Counted from the first letter of the stretch, positions 1 to 15,465 are shown. The stretch is DNA of 64,000 bases from Opisthocomus hoazin (GCF_030867145.1 NC_134442.1:1379001-1443000), one strand, 5' to 3'. Numbers and translations are program-made. The notes: generated by a model from the sequence alone, not told the origin.

Positions 1-114
1 TTCTAGTGCCTATGAAGCCATGCTGCTTCCAATTGCACGTCTGTGGCCACGCATAGCAGGCAGTGCGACTGCCCGCACCAGTGTTGGCCCAGAAGAGCAA
101 TGTAGCTGGTAGAC
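1..114 (+). repeat. Isolated fragment of the acrosin array unit
   Basis: This stretch matches the unit interval 6882-6995 base for base as far as I can read it, then diverges abruptly after the shared GTAGAC. It corresponds to the unrecognised segment upstream of the acrosin promoter. It lies about 6 kb left of the first full unit and starts at the window edge, so its left extent is unknown. It may be the right end of a further block of units or a single dispersed fragment. Confidence 0.9.
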
Positions 115-1539
115 CCTCAGTCTCAACCTGCCATCAGGTTCACCTCCGTTTCTGTCTTGTCTCCTGTCTCTCAGTGCTCTTCCCTCTGCCAGGCACTCTT
201 CCCAGTCACTCCATCACCTGCCAGTGCCTTTCGCTGTTCTTGTGTTTCGATGGCAGGTGGTACCTTGAAAGCACTGTCCCAGCCATGGGACCTGCACCTA
301 TTTCTCTCCTTTCGCCTCTTTGTGCTCTGGCTGCGTGACACTTTCTTTGACCTCAGAGGCCCTTTGTGCCTGGCTCTCTCCTGCTGCTAAAGCCTGTTCC
401 TGCAAGAGAAGAGGCAATTAGTTGGTGTCTCCTCCCTGCTATCTCACCTGCATCTCCCTGGCCTGGGCAGCTGGTGGGAACTGTCACCATCAGCCCCAGC
501 TGTCCTAGAAGTCCTCTCCTGGCTCTGGGTGTGCTTGGCATCGAACGTGGTTCCTGAAGGAGAAGAGCAAAACTCCAAGTAACTCCTGGGCACCAACCTG
601 CTGGGAGAGCTCATTTGAAGGCAGTTGGCAGCAAGCCCCAAGGCTGCTCCAGGGGTGCTCCCTGTCCCGAGCTCAGCCACAGGTCCCACACCCGGCTCTC
701 TTGTTACCAAGAGGGATTTGCTTGCATTTTCCTTTTCTTGTAATTCGTGCGTGGGTGCTGGGAAAAGAGGCAGCAGAAGGACGCACTGGCTAAAACCCCT
801 TCTTACTGCCAGCCATAAAGGTGCCTCTCGCCTGGGAGCACGAGAAGGACCCCGTGTTACCACTCTCCATTCCTTACAGGCAGTCTGAAGACTATTCACA
901 TATTCATTTTCATACACCACCAAAGTTTTAGCCTCATGTCCCAGCAGTTTGTTTAGAAAAACGTACAATTTAAAAACGTTTTAGAATATCAAGACACCAT
1001 CTGAAGTCTCCAGCGATGTCTGAAATGTTTTGAGTTGGCTTTGTCCTGTTTCCTTAGATGCTGAAATATAAGTTAGAACAGCACCACACTCGATCACTTC
1101 TCTTTTTTTCACATGTCACACAGTGGAATAGAGATGAGAGATCTCCCAGGGAAGTGACAAAAAAGCGGGCCCTGAGCTGGAAGCCACGTGTAGCTGTGTC
1201 AGCATGGCACTGTGCTCAGAGCTAAAATCAGTACAATACATAGGCAACGAAGCAGCTCTTTCTGCAAGGTACAATTCCATGTCATACTGACAGAAGTAGA
1301 TCGTGAGAGTGCCTTGCAATTCTTAAAATGCACAATATTGCATGGCATAGACATGTCTGTTGTCTTTGCCTGCAGCAGAAGGCTGGAGTGGAAGGAAGAC
1401 ACAGAGGAGACTCCTCGCAGAGTCAACATGGAATGAGTAAGAAGAGGGGAAAAAAGTCCCAGAAGCAAAGGTCAAACACATCACCAAGGCATTAAGCTTA
1501 TTAGCTTGCGGTGCGGTACAGACTGCTTGTTTTCTTTAA
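115..1539. other. Flanking sequence, no feature recognised
   Basis: Mixed-composition sequence with scattered short open frames on both strands. None has a recognisable domain, a convincing splice arrangement or similarity to the neighbouring acrosin genes. I see no RNA gene and no clear mobile element. A single-exon fragment of an unknown gene cannot be excluded by eye. Confidence 0.5.
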
Positions 1540-2560
1540 TAACACTTGATTTTGATTGTGATAAACCACAATACAAACCAAAACACCATACAGCAGTCAA
1601 TGCAATAAAAAATACAGTACGTACAATAAACGCAACGCCAGGCCCTGCAATACATACCATGCAACTCAACACATACGATACGTACAATACAACACATGCA
1701 TTGCAATAATGCCGTAGCATGACATACAACACAATATAGGATACAACACCAGCACCACAACACAACACGCACAGCACATACAATAGAAAATACAACACAC
1801 GCATCACATACAACACATGCTACAGCATACACTGTGTACTGCATACAGTCAAATGCATACAGTACTAAAGACAATACAAACCAAAATACAATGCCTACAA
1901 CACAAACACAGGATATAGACAAGGCAATCTACGCCACACCATACAACACCGTATCATCCAATACCATACAACACACAGTAGGCACCACACGATAAACAAT
2001 ACAATACCGACACAGCATGCAGTACATACAATGCCTGCATACAGTACAGTGCATACCCTAACCTTCATCAAATAGAATACAATAGATACAGTGCAGAACA
2101 TAAAATACAATACACCATATACCATACGTGACAGACAATGCAATGCATACTAGACAATACAAATCCCAGTAGTCGAGAAAATACAGTACAAGAAACACCA
2201 TTCCATATATTCTGTACAAAATAATACATAAAATACCTACAATAACATCAATGCCTTACTGTACAATACATTAAAGAGAACACGTAAAATACATTATGAC
2301 ACATAAAATACATAAAATGCAATACAAAATGCAGTGTAACATTATACCATACAATACCATACCATACAATAGATAACATACAGTACAATATAATACAAAC
2401 TACAATACAAAGAATACAATAAAAACCAGCAGACCATACCATAGAATACAATAAACCCCATACTGTATATACCATACAGCACATGCAATACTTAGGAAAA
2501 ATAAATACCATGCCATGCAATAGAATACATACAGAAAATGCCATACCATAAAATAAAGCG
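1540..2560. repeat. Degenerate pentanucleotide-based simple-sequence tract
   Basis: About 1 kb made largely of shuffled variants of ATACA, ACAAT and ACCAT (on the other strand TGTAT, ATTGT, ATGGT). The plus strand is very poor in G and rich in A and C, with a roughly 5-base rhythm broken by substitutions and small indels. The long minus-strand open frames here, rich in Val, Cys, Tyr and Leu, are a by-product of this composition. It looks like an old expanded microsatellite or minisatellite that has decayed. No known satellite family is claimed. Confidence 0.75.
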
Positions 2561-3140
2561 CAAAATTCACTCAGCCTTCTCTCCCTAGACTCAGCTTTGT
2601 GCCTGTGGATGGAGGCTGCCCATGCTTCACAGACTCCCATGCCCCATGGGCCAAGTGCCCACCCCTCCTCTGCCACTCCTTGGTACACTTCATGCTTCAC
2701 ACTTCTGATCTTCAGAGCACTGCACCAATATTAACTAATCTTCTCTCAAATTTCTTTTACCTTCTTCCACATACGCTTCCTGTGTTGTTGCCTCATGAAG
2801 ATGTCTTTGGCCTGCTCTTGTCCCTGAATTGTTATTTTTTTACTTTGAATTTGATATGTTATATAATCTGTGGGGTTGATCCCGGGGTTTGATTTATCTT
2901 GAAGATCTCAAAATGCAATCCAGCCTTACAATCGATCTGTAACAAATGAAGGACTATCTTGACATTGCAATAATAGATAAAACAGACTGTCTGAAAGAGG
3001 CTTGTGTGCAGCTTGGGTATTTGAGAGGACTAGACTGAAGAAATTCAGAACTGTCATAACATGACTGCACTAACTTTTCTGGTAATTGTCTGAACCAGTA
3101 TCAACTAAATTTTGAAAAAACAAAGCATGTTGGAGGTTGA
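2561..3140. other. Flanking sequence, no feature recognised
   Basis: Ordinary AT-richer sequence between the simple-sequence tract and the CR1 3' end, with a T-rich patch around 2750-2900. I see no gene, no RNA and no clear target-site duplication beside the CR1 tail. Confidence 0.5.
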
Positions 3141-3611
3141 TCATAGAATCACAGAATCACAGATGGTAGAGGTTGGAAGGGACCTCTGTGGGTCATCTAG
3201 TCCAACCCCCCTGCCCAAGCAGGGTCACCTACTATAGGCTGTAGAGGACCTTGTTCAGGCGGGTCTTGAATATATCCAAGAAGGAGACTCCACAACCTCC
3301 CTGGGCAGCCTGTTCCAGTGCTCTGTCACCCTCAGAGGGAAGAAGTTCTTCCTCATGTTCAGACGGAACTTCCTGTGCTTCAGTTTGTGCCCGTTGCCCT
3401 TTGTCCTGTCACTGGGCACTACTGAAATGAGCTTGGCCCCATCCTACTGACACCCACCCTGCAGATATTTGTAAGTATATATTAGGTGCCCTCGCAGCCT
3501 TCTCTCTTCAGGCTGAACAAGCCCAGCTCCCTTAGCCTCTCCTTATAGGAGAGATGTTCCAGTCCCCTCACCATCCTCGTAGCCCTTCGCTGGACTCTGT
3601 CCAGTAGCTCT

Positions 3612-5480
3612 TCATCTTACTTGAACTGGGGAGCCCAGAACTGAACACAGTTCCAGATGGGGCCTCACCAGGGCAGTGTGAAGGGGAAGAAAATCCTCCC
3701 TCGACCTGCTGGCCACACTCCTCCTAATGCATCCCAGGATCCCATTAGCTTTCTTGGCAGCCATGGCATACTGCTTGCTCATGGTTAACCTGTCGTTCAC
3801 CAGGACAACCAGATCCCTCTCCGCACAGCTGCTCTCCAGCAGGTCCACTCCAAGCCTGTACTGATGCATGGGGTTGTTCCTCCCCAGGAGCAGGACTCTG
3901 CATTTGCCTTTGTTGAACCGCATCAGGTTCCTCTCTGCCCAACTTTCCAGCCTATCCAGGTCACGCTGAACGGCAGCACAGCCTTCTGGTGTATATACCA
4001 CACCTCCCAGTTTGGTGTCATCAGCAAATATGCTGAGGGTACATTCAAACTCTTCATCCAGGTCGTTGATGAAGAAGTGAAACAAGACTGGGCCTAGTAC
4101 TGACCCCTGAGGGACACCACTAGTTACCGGTCTCCAACTAGACTCAGCGCCGCTGACTACAACCCTCTGAGTTCTGCCATTCAGACAGTTCTCAATCCAC
4201 TTCACCAACCACTCATCTAGCCCACACTTCCTGAGCTTCCCTAGGAGGATATTATGGGAGACTGTGTCGAAAGCCTTGCTGAAGTCAAGGTAGAAAACAT
4301 CCACGGCTCTAACTTCATCTAGCCAGCCAGTCATGCCATCGTAGAAAGCTATCAGATTAGTCAGGCATGATTTCCCCTTGGTGAAGCCATGCTGACTACT
4401 CCTGATAACCTTCTTTTCCTCCACTTGCTTGATGATGGCCTCCAGGATAAGCTGCTCCATCACCTTTCCCGGGATGGAGGTGAGGCTGACCGGCCTGTAG
4501 TTCCCTGGGTCCTGCTTCTTGTCCTTTTAGAAGATTGGAGTGACATTGGCCTTTCTCCAGTCCTCGGGCACCTCTCCTGTCCTCCAGGACCTCTCAAAGA
4601 TGATGGAGAGTGGCTCAGCAATGACATCTGCCAGCTCCCTCAGCACTTGTGGGTGCATTCCATTGGGGCCCATGGATTTGTGGGTATCCAGATTGTTTAA
4701 TCGATCCCTCACACAGTCCTCCTCAACCAAGGGAAAGTCGTCCTCTCTGTAGGTTTCTTCTCTTACCTCCAGGGCCTGGGATTCTTGAGGGCCTGCCTTG
4801 ACACTGAAGACTGAAGCAAAGAAGGCATTCAGTAGCTCTGCCTTCTCTGCATCCTCTGTCACCAGGACACCCACCTCATTCAGCAGCGGCCCCACATTGT
4901 CCCTAGCCTTTCTTTTGCTGCTGATGTACTTGAAGAAGCCCTTCTTGTTGTTTTTGACATCCCTTGCCAGCTCCAATTCCAAGTGGGTCTTGGCCTTCCT
5001 CGTCACATCCCTGCACGCTCTCACCACGTTTTTGTACTCTTCCCAAGTGGCCTGCCCCTCTTTCCACATTCCACGGACCTTTCTCTTCCACCTGATCTCC
5101 ACTAGAATCTCCTTGTTCAACCATGCAGGTCTCCTTCCTCCTTTGTTATACTTCTTTCTCAGGGGGATGCACCGCTCCTGAGCGTGGAGGAAGTGACATT
5201 TAAACAGCGACCAGCACTCTTGGACCTTCCTGCCTTCGAAAGCCCTGGCCCATGCGATTCTTCCCAGTAGCTCCCTGAAGACGCCAAAGTTAGCCCTTCT
5301 GAGGTCCAAGGTTTTGATCCTGCTTATCGCCCTGCTTCCTCCATGCAGGATTCTGAACTCGACCATTCCATGGTCACTGCAGCTGAGTCTACCTCCGACC
5401 TTCACAGCCTCCACCAGTCCCTCCTTGTTTGTTAATACAAGGTCCAGCAGAGTGCCTTTCCTTGTGGGTTCCTTCACCAC
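3612..5480 (-). pseudogene. CR1 ORF2, reverse transcriptase and end of endonuclease
   Basis: Two stretches in the same frame (5480-4527 and 4463-3612) are separated only by an in-frame TAA at 4527-4529. The upstream part begins with the endonuclease C-terminus, including an SDH catalytic motif near 5370-5378, followed by a linker and the start of the RT domain (GPNGMHPQVLRELADVI). The downstream part carries the RT core: [36 protein letters not shown] and the FADD catalytic box at 4017-4028. The frame is lost again near 3640, before the usual C-terminus. It is a dead LINE copy with no host function evident. Confidence 0.9.
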
Positions 5481-5485
5481 TTGCG

Positions 5486-6012
5486 TCAGAAAGTTATCGT
5501 CGATGCTCTGTAGGAACCTCCTGGATTGTGCCTGCCTAGCTGTATGGTCTTCCCAGCTGATGTCAGGGTGGTTGAAGTCCCCATGAGAACCAGGGCCTGT
5601 GATTTTGAGGCTGCTTGTAGCTGCCTGTAGAAAGCCTCATCAATTTCCTTCTCCTGGTCAGGTGGCACTGTAATGTCACCCGTGTGAGACTGTCCCTTAA
5701 TTCTTACCCACAAGCTCTCAACTCGTTCCTCATTTGCCCCCAGGCCAACCTCAATGCATTCCAGTTGCTCCCTCACATATAGAGCAACTCCACCACCTCT
5801 CCTTGTTGGCCTGTCTTTCCTAAAGAGTCTGTAGCCATCCATGACAGCATGCCAGTCATGCGAGTTGTCCGACCACATTTCTGTGATGGCGACCAAGTCA
5901 TAGCCGTCCTGCTGTATAATGGCTTCCAGCTCCTCCTGTTTTTGCCCATGCTAAGTGCGTTGGTATAGACACACTTGAGCTGGGCAGCAAATCTCACCCC
6001 TGACCCTGGCAC
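5486..6012 (-). pseudogene. CR1 ORF2, apurinic endonuclease N-terminal part
   Basis: Two overlapping frames carry the N-terminal endonuclease. LKCVYTNALSMG lies in one (6012-5773), and VAITEMWSDNSHDW and RRGGGVALYVREQLE lie in the other (5896-5486). A single-base loss near 5942 separates them. A second single-base loss near 5580, in what should read GDFNHPD, separates this part from the downstream ORF2 frame. With the stop at 4527-4529 and the C-terminal frame loss, ORF2 has at least four disabling changes. Confidence 0.85.
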
Positions 6013-6125
6013 GCCAAACCTGGGCTCTTCCCTAGTGAGCTGGGTGATGTCCCCTTCCCCCTTTGAACCTCGTTTAAAGCCCTCTCAATGAGCCCCGCCA
6101 GCTCTGTTTAAAGCCCTCTCAATAA

Positions 6126-6195
6126 TCCCCACAGCCTGTCCGACCTTCTTCTTGAGAGCCATTCCACATCCTTTTCTGTGTGGCCCCGCTCTGTA
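6126..6195 (-). mobile_element. CR1 5' remnant at the start of each unit
   Basis: On the minus strand this piece encodes a lysine-rich stretch (GMALKKKVGQAVGIIERAL) that reads on into CR1 sequence left of 6126. I infer that it is the 5' part of the flanking CR1, captured by the duplication. The same piece opens every later unit, where the CR1 body is absent. Its upstream limit is not sharp and it may run to about 6270. Confidence 0.5.
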
Positions 6196-6584
6196 CCTGC
6201 TAGAGGGGTGGGTCTAGCGGCCTGGCTGCTGGCGATGGCAGAAGGGAACACAGGTCATAGGGACCCCGCAGTTGGAAAGACCGAGTGTCTCGGGCCAGCT
6301 CCTGGTGGGAGCGCTGTGTGCGTGCGCAGTGCACTAGCGAACCTGAAGCTGGCCTAGCTCTCGAGCAAGAGGACAGAGACCTTTTCAGTCCCGTGGGTGG
6401 CATGTGGCTGCAGCCTACCTGACTGATCAGCCCCAGCATTCACAGACCTTACAAGAGGACCAGGCCTGCCAACCACCGGCCACATCTCCACCTGCTGGAG
6501 TCAGGAAGGACTTGGAGGTGCTTGACCACGCATACCCCGAGCTGCTTCCCCCTAGGCACGTCCCCTCTGCACTACCTGTTTGGG

Positions 6585-6720
6585 GGCTGTGGTGATTAGG
6601 GACAGGGCTCAGCCAAACAAGCAAAGCTGTCTCTGCCAGAGTGCTCTCCCCAGAATGACCCCAGCTCTTCCTTCACATATTGCTGAAGTGTGCCCACCTC
6701 TCACACCATTCCCTCTTAAC
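6585..6720 (-). repeat. LTR-like repeat fragment, minus strand (inverted partner of 11068-11467)
   Basis: Read on the minus strand it begins GTTAAGAGGGAATGGTGTG and matches 11068-11164 at roughly 90%. It then jumps to match 11431-11467, so it lacks about 267 bp present in the other copy. A purine run followed by TG resembles a polypurine tract next to an LTR start, which is why I suspect an old LTR retroelement. The class is not determined. It recurs in every unit at the same offset. Confidence 0.5.
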
Positions 6721-7520
6721 CACCTGCAAAAATCTGCTGCTGGCATCACAGAGTATCCACAGAAGACAAGTGACGTTCTCCAAGGCCACCTTCTGCCTGC
6801 TTTAAGCAGATATCGGGCACCACCTTCAGGTCAATTTTTGAAAACCAAAGCAGCGTGGAGTGCGGTTTGTTTGGGGACGTCTTCTAGTGCCTATGAAGCC
6901 ATGCTGCTTCCAATTGCACGTCTGTGGCCACGCATAGCAGGCAGTGCGACTGCCCGCACCAGTGTTGGCCCAGAAGAGCAATGTAGCTGGTAGACAGCAA
7001 GGACACGGAGCCTGTCAGAGGGCGTTGCGGTGGCAGACAGAGCCAGCGTGGAGCGTGCTCCATCTGTGTTTCGCTGTGCTTTGTGCAGGACAGGATGGCA
7101 GTGCTTGGCTATACTTGGTTGATTTGGCTTGCACATCCCTGCTTGCCTGCCGCGGCTGTAAGCAGATTGGCTCTTCAGCCCCCAACCAGGTGCCTACTGC
7201 CTGTAGTAGTTCCGTTCTGCGGTGTCAGTTTCTTTGGGAAGGACCTGGTGGCAAGTGGCTGCGCAGAGCGGGGTGGCAGTGAACTTCCCAAAGAGGCTAT
7301 GGTGCCACACTTGGTTTTCCCGGCTAGCTGTTAGCAGGCAGCACTGGGAGGCAGGCGCTGCTGCCTGCCACGAGGTCTGCAGAGCCTCGTCCCGCAAGCA
7401 GAGCATTCAGCGGGGGTCTGCTGGGGGTGTCCGAGCCCAGCTTCTGCCTCCCCTCCTACTCGGAACCCTCCATGTTGCCCGCCCCCCCCTAGAATCCACA
7501 GTGCCCAGCACCCGGAACCA
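6721..7520 (+). other. Unit segment upstream of the acrosin promoter, no gene recognised
   Basis: This holds the interval (6882-6995) that is duplicated at window positions 1-114. It also contains a 10-bp inverted repeat, CTTTGGGAAG at 7232-7241 with CTTCCCAAAG at 7284-7293. Open frames of up to 227 codons run through it into acrosin exon 1 and intron 1, but in a different frame and without a recognisable domain. It may hold 5' UTR exons or regulatory DNA. Confidence 0.45.
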
Positions 7521-7651
7521 GCCACTCTGTGACATCAGCCACGGGGCCAAGGGTTCCCTGGGCAACGGGACTGCTGCAGGCACTACGTCGGCTGCTGCAC
7601 TGCTGGCCACCAGCTCTCGCTTCTTGCAGCTGCCACGTGCCGCTGGCAGCC
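7521..7651 (+). promoter_or_regulatory. Probable proximal promoter of the acrosin gene
   Basis: A GC-rich region without a TATA box, just upstream of the start codon. It contains TGACATCA (7530-7537), one base from the CRE palindrome used by CREM in spermatids. It also contains GTTCCCTGGGCAAC (7553-7566), which resembles an RFX X-box with a good right half-site and an imperfect left one. The right half GGCAAC is present only in copy 1; copies 2-11 have GGCAGC. A pyrimidine-rich TTCTTGCAG (7621-7629) could be a 5' UTR splice acceptor. Equivalents lie 5.33 kb apart in all units. Factor assignment is inference from motif likeness. Confidence 0.45.
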
Positions 7652-10133
<2,482 letters not shown>

Positions 10134-10261
10134 GGAGCAGGATCAACAGGAACCAGCGCAGGCTGCACTGGACCATGATCATTTCCTTCTGGGGCAATGC
10201 CTGCTGCTCCAAAGGCAGCCTCAGCATCAAAGGCCTGCTCTGTGCTGCCCGCTCTCCTCCC

Positions 10262-10665
10262 TGTGGAGGATGAAGCATTAAAGGACTGGGGACATGTGAG
10301 CAATCCAGCATTTCTCTAGAAGGCCATGAAGCCTTAGCCTAAGGCCGCAGAGCCTTAGCATAAGGCCGCAAGAGCATCCAGAGGACAAACTGCGGTTGGA
10401 ATGAGGAAGTAAGAATGCAGAGACAAACAACTCCCAGATGCCGAAGAGGAACTTGCCGCCTGCAAGAAGGCCACGAGCACTGCGCGTGAGCTAGTGACGC
10501 ACACCAATCATAATCGAGTTACTATGTGAGTTAAATTGATTATCACCAATGGGGAATCGCCGCGTATGTAGTGGGGAATATAAAAGTGAGCTATCTGAGG
10601 CTAATAAACGGCTTGTACGTGATCACATTGATCATCGTGTCGAGTCCGGTTCTTCCTCCGCAACA
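10262..10665 (+). mobile_element. Probable solo LTR of an endogenous retrovirus, unit 1
   Basis: About 404 bp starting TGTGGAGGATG and ending CCGCAACA, so TG...CA. The flanks CCTCCC (10256-10261) and CTTCCC (10666-10671) match at five of six bases, compatible with a 6-bp target duplication. U3-like features are two CCAAT boxes (near 10503 and 10545) and TATAAAA (10579-10585). AATAAA follows at 10603-10608, then a short U5-like end with GTCGAGTCCGG. The short TATA-to-AATAAA distance fits a beta- or alpharetrovirus-like (ERVK) LTR. No internal coding region is attached. It lies 128 bp after the acrosin stop codon on the same strand and may supply the poly(A) signal. It predates the array. The left boundary is uncertain. 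Confidence 0.6.
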
Positions 10666-11067
10666 CTTCCCAGTGCACACAAATGCTGAAGCTGACTTAG
10701 TTCTTGGAATAAAGTTGCCAGGTTTCACAGTTAACCGTGCCTGAGTCCAATTCACTCTCGTGCGCAAGGCAAGGATTTCCACGCCCGGCAAAATGGGGCT
10801 GCAGGCAGTCAAGGAGGGCACAAAGGGCAAGAGTCGCTCAGCAGGGCTGACACCATGGCTGGTCAGACAGGAGCGTGCTCAGAGCCACCATGGCATGAAG
10901 AAGACTGGCACATTGAGGCTAGCAAGAGGATGCAAAATAATGATGCGACATGCAGACAACTCTGGGGATGATGATTAGGACCTGGTTGAAGCCTTTGCTA
11001 AATGGAAAGATGAAAGAAAGCTGGCAGGAGTTACAGTGCCATGAGGAAGAGCCAGATGTCACCAGAA
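10666..11067 (+). other. Unit segment between the two LTR-like elements, no gene recognised
   Basis: It contains a second AATAAA (near 10709) followed by GCCTGAGTCC and GTGCGCAAGG, which recalls another R-U5-like segment, so a further LTR remnant may be present. A 72-codon open frame (10760-10978) is conserved across units with few changes but shows no domain I recognise. The end, AGTTAAGGGGGAATG, resembles a polypurine tract and LTR start. I take this region as probable degraded retroelement sequence of unknown class. Confidence 0.4.
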
Positions 11068-11467
11068 GTTAAGGGGGAATGGTGTGAGAGGTGGCCAGAC
11101 TTCAGCAATATCTGAAGGAAGAGCCGGGGTCATTCTGGGGAGAGGACTCTGGCAGGGACAGCTGTAGCCAGGAAACCACTGCAGTAATGCCACGCAAGGC
11201 CAAGATGACCTAGCTAACAGCCCCTGAAAGACCCAATCTGTTCCCAGATGTGACAGACCTGGGAGCAAGGGGGACTAGTAGGCGGGGCTAGGTCCCTTGA
11301 TTGGGAGGAGACAAGGGCAGAGAAAGTGAGGAGCCAAGGAAGTCGAGGGGGATGAATAAGTGTGGAAAATGGAGAGAAGGGGGGCTCAAGAAGCTCGTCC
11401 TTGAGCATAAGCAAAGTGCCGGTTGCTTAGCTTGTTTGGCTGAACCCTGTCCCTACTCCCCACAGCC
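11068..11467 (+). repeat. LTR-like repeat at the unit end, plus strand
   Basis: If the TG after the purine run (11080-11081) is the start and CCCCACA the end, the element is about 385 bp. Its two ends match the minus-strand fragment at 6585-6720, so each unit is bracketed by an inverted pair. The last 11 bases, TCCCCACAGCC, overlap the start of the next unit and mark the duplication junction. The family is uncertain. It recurs at every unit boundary. Confidence 0.5.
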
Positions 11468-12983
11468 TGTCCGACCTTCTTCTTGAGAGCCATTCCACAT
11501 CCTTTTCTGTGTGGCCCCGCTCTGTACCTGCTAGAGGGGTGGGTCTAGCGGCCTGGCTGCTGGCGATGGCAGAAGGGAACACAGGTCATAGGGACCCCGC
11601 AGTTGGAAAGACCGAGTGTCTCGGGCCAGCTCCTGGTGGGAGCGCTGTGTGCGTGCGCAGTGCACTAGCGAACCTGAAGCTGGCCTAGCTCTCGAGCAAG
11701 AGGACAGAGACCTTTTCAGTCCCGTGGGTGGCATGTGGCTGCAGCCTACCTGACTGATCAGCCCCAGCATTCACAGACCTTACAAGAGGACCAGGCCTGC
11801 CAACCACCGGCCACATCTCCACCTGCTGGAGTCAGGAAGGACTTGGAGGTGCTTGACCACGCATACCCCGAGCTGCTTCCCACCTAGGCACATCCCCTCT
11901 GCACTACCTGTTTGGGGGCTGTGGTGATTAGGGACAGGGCTCAGCCAAACAAGCAAAGCTGTCTCTGCCAGAGTGCTCTCCCCAGAATGACCCCAGCTCT
12001 TCCTTCACATATTGCTGAAGTGTGCCCACCTCTCACACCATTCCCTCTTAACCACCTGCAAAAATCTGCTGCTGGCATCACAGAGTATCCACAGAAGACA
12101 AGTGACGTTCTCCAAGGCCACCTTCTGCCTGCTCTAAGCAGATATCGGGCACCACCTTCAGGTCAATTTTTGAAAACCAAAGCAGCGTGGAGTGCGGTTT
12201 GTTTGGGGACGTCTTCTAGTGCCTATGAAGCCATGCTGCTTCCAATTGCACGTCTGTGGCCACGCATAGCAGGCAGTGCGACTGCCCGCACCAGTGTTGG
12301 CCCAGAAGAGCAATGTAGCTGGTAGACACCAAGGACACGGAGCCTGTCAGAGGGCGTTGCGGTGGCAGACAGAGCCAGCGTGGAGCGTGCTCCATCTGTG
12401 TTTCGCTGTGCTTTGTGCAGGACAGGATGGCAGTGCTTGGCTATACTTGGTTGATTTGGCTTGCACATCCCTGCTTGCCTGCCGCGGCTGTAAGCAGATT
12501 GGCTCTTCAGCCCCCAACCAGGTGCCTACTGCCTGTAGTAGTTCCGTTCTGCGGTGTCAGTTTCTTTGGGAAGGACCTGGTGGCAAGCGACTGCGCAGAG
12601 CGGGGTGGCAGTGAACTTCCCAAAGAGGCTATGGTGCCACACTTGGTTTTCCCGGCTAGCTGTTAGCAGGCAGCAGTGGGAGGCAGGCGCTGCTGCCTGC
12701 CACGAGGTCTGCAGAGCCTCGTCCCGCAAGCAGAGCATTCAGCGGGGGTCTGCTGGGGGTGTCCGAGCCCAGCTTCTGCCTCCCCTCCTGCTCGGAACCC
12801 TCCATGTTGCCCGCCCCCCCCTAGAATCCACCGTGCCCAGCACCCGGAACCAGCCACTCTGTGACATCAGCCACGGGGCCAAGGGTTCCCTGGGCAGCGG
12901 GACTGCTGCAGGCACTACGTCGGCTGCTGCACTGCTGGCCACCAGCTCTCGCTTCTTGCAGCTGCCACGTGCTGCTGGCAGCC

Positions 12984-15465
<2,482 letters not shown>

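Larger units (their letters stand above)
3141..6195 (-). mobile_element. CR1 LINE (chicken repeat 1 type), 5'-truncated
   Basis: A non-LTR retrotransposon read on the minus strand. Its 3' end at about 3141-3160 shows the CR1 hallmark, short ATTCTRTG-type direct repeats (plus strand CATAGAATCACAGAATC). The conserved 3' UTR follows at about 3150-3610. Then come the reverse transcriptase part of ORF2 (about 3612-4750) and the endonuclease part (about 5370-6000). Family full length is roughly 4.5 kb, so this copy of about 3 kb lacks much of the 5' end. Upstream of ORF2 there is an imperfect 34-bp tandem duplication (6072-6105 and 6106-6139). A lysine-rich reading frame seems to continue across 6126, where the acrosin array starts, to about 6195, so I place the 5' limit inside the first array unit. 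The exact 5' end is uncertain. Confidence 0.9.

Noticed and set aside
1481-2700. Minus-strand open frames rich in Cys, Val, Tyr and Leu that look like membrane proteins
   Set aside because: They follow the pentamer composition of the simple-sequence tract and resemble no known protein.
10760-10978. 72-codon open frame as a small gene
   Set aside because: There is no recognisable domain, it lies between LTR-like elements, and its conservation matches the unit as a whole.
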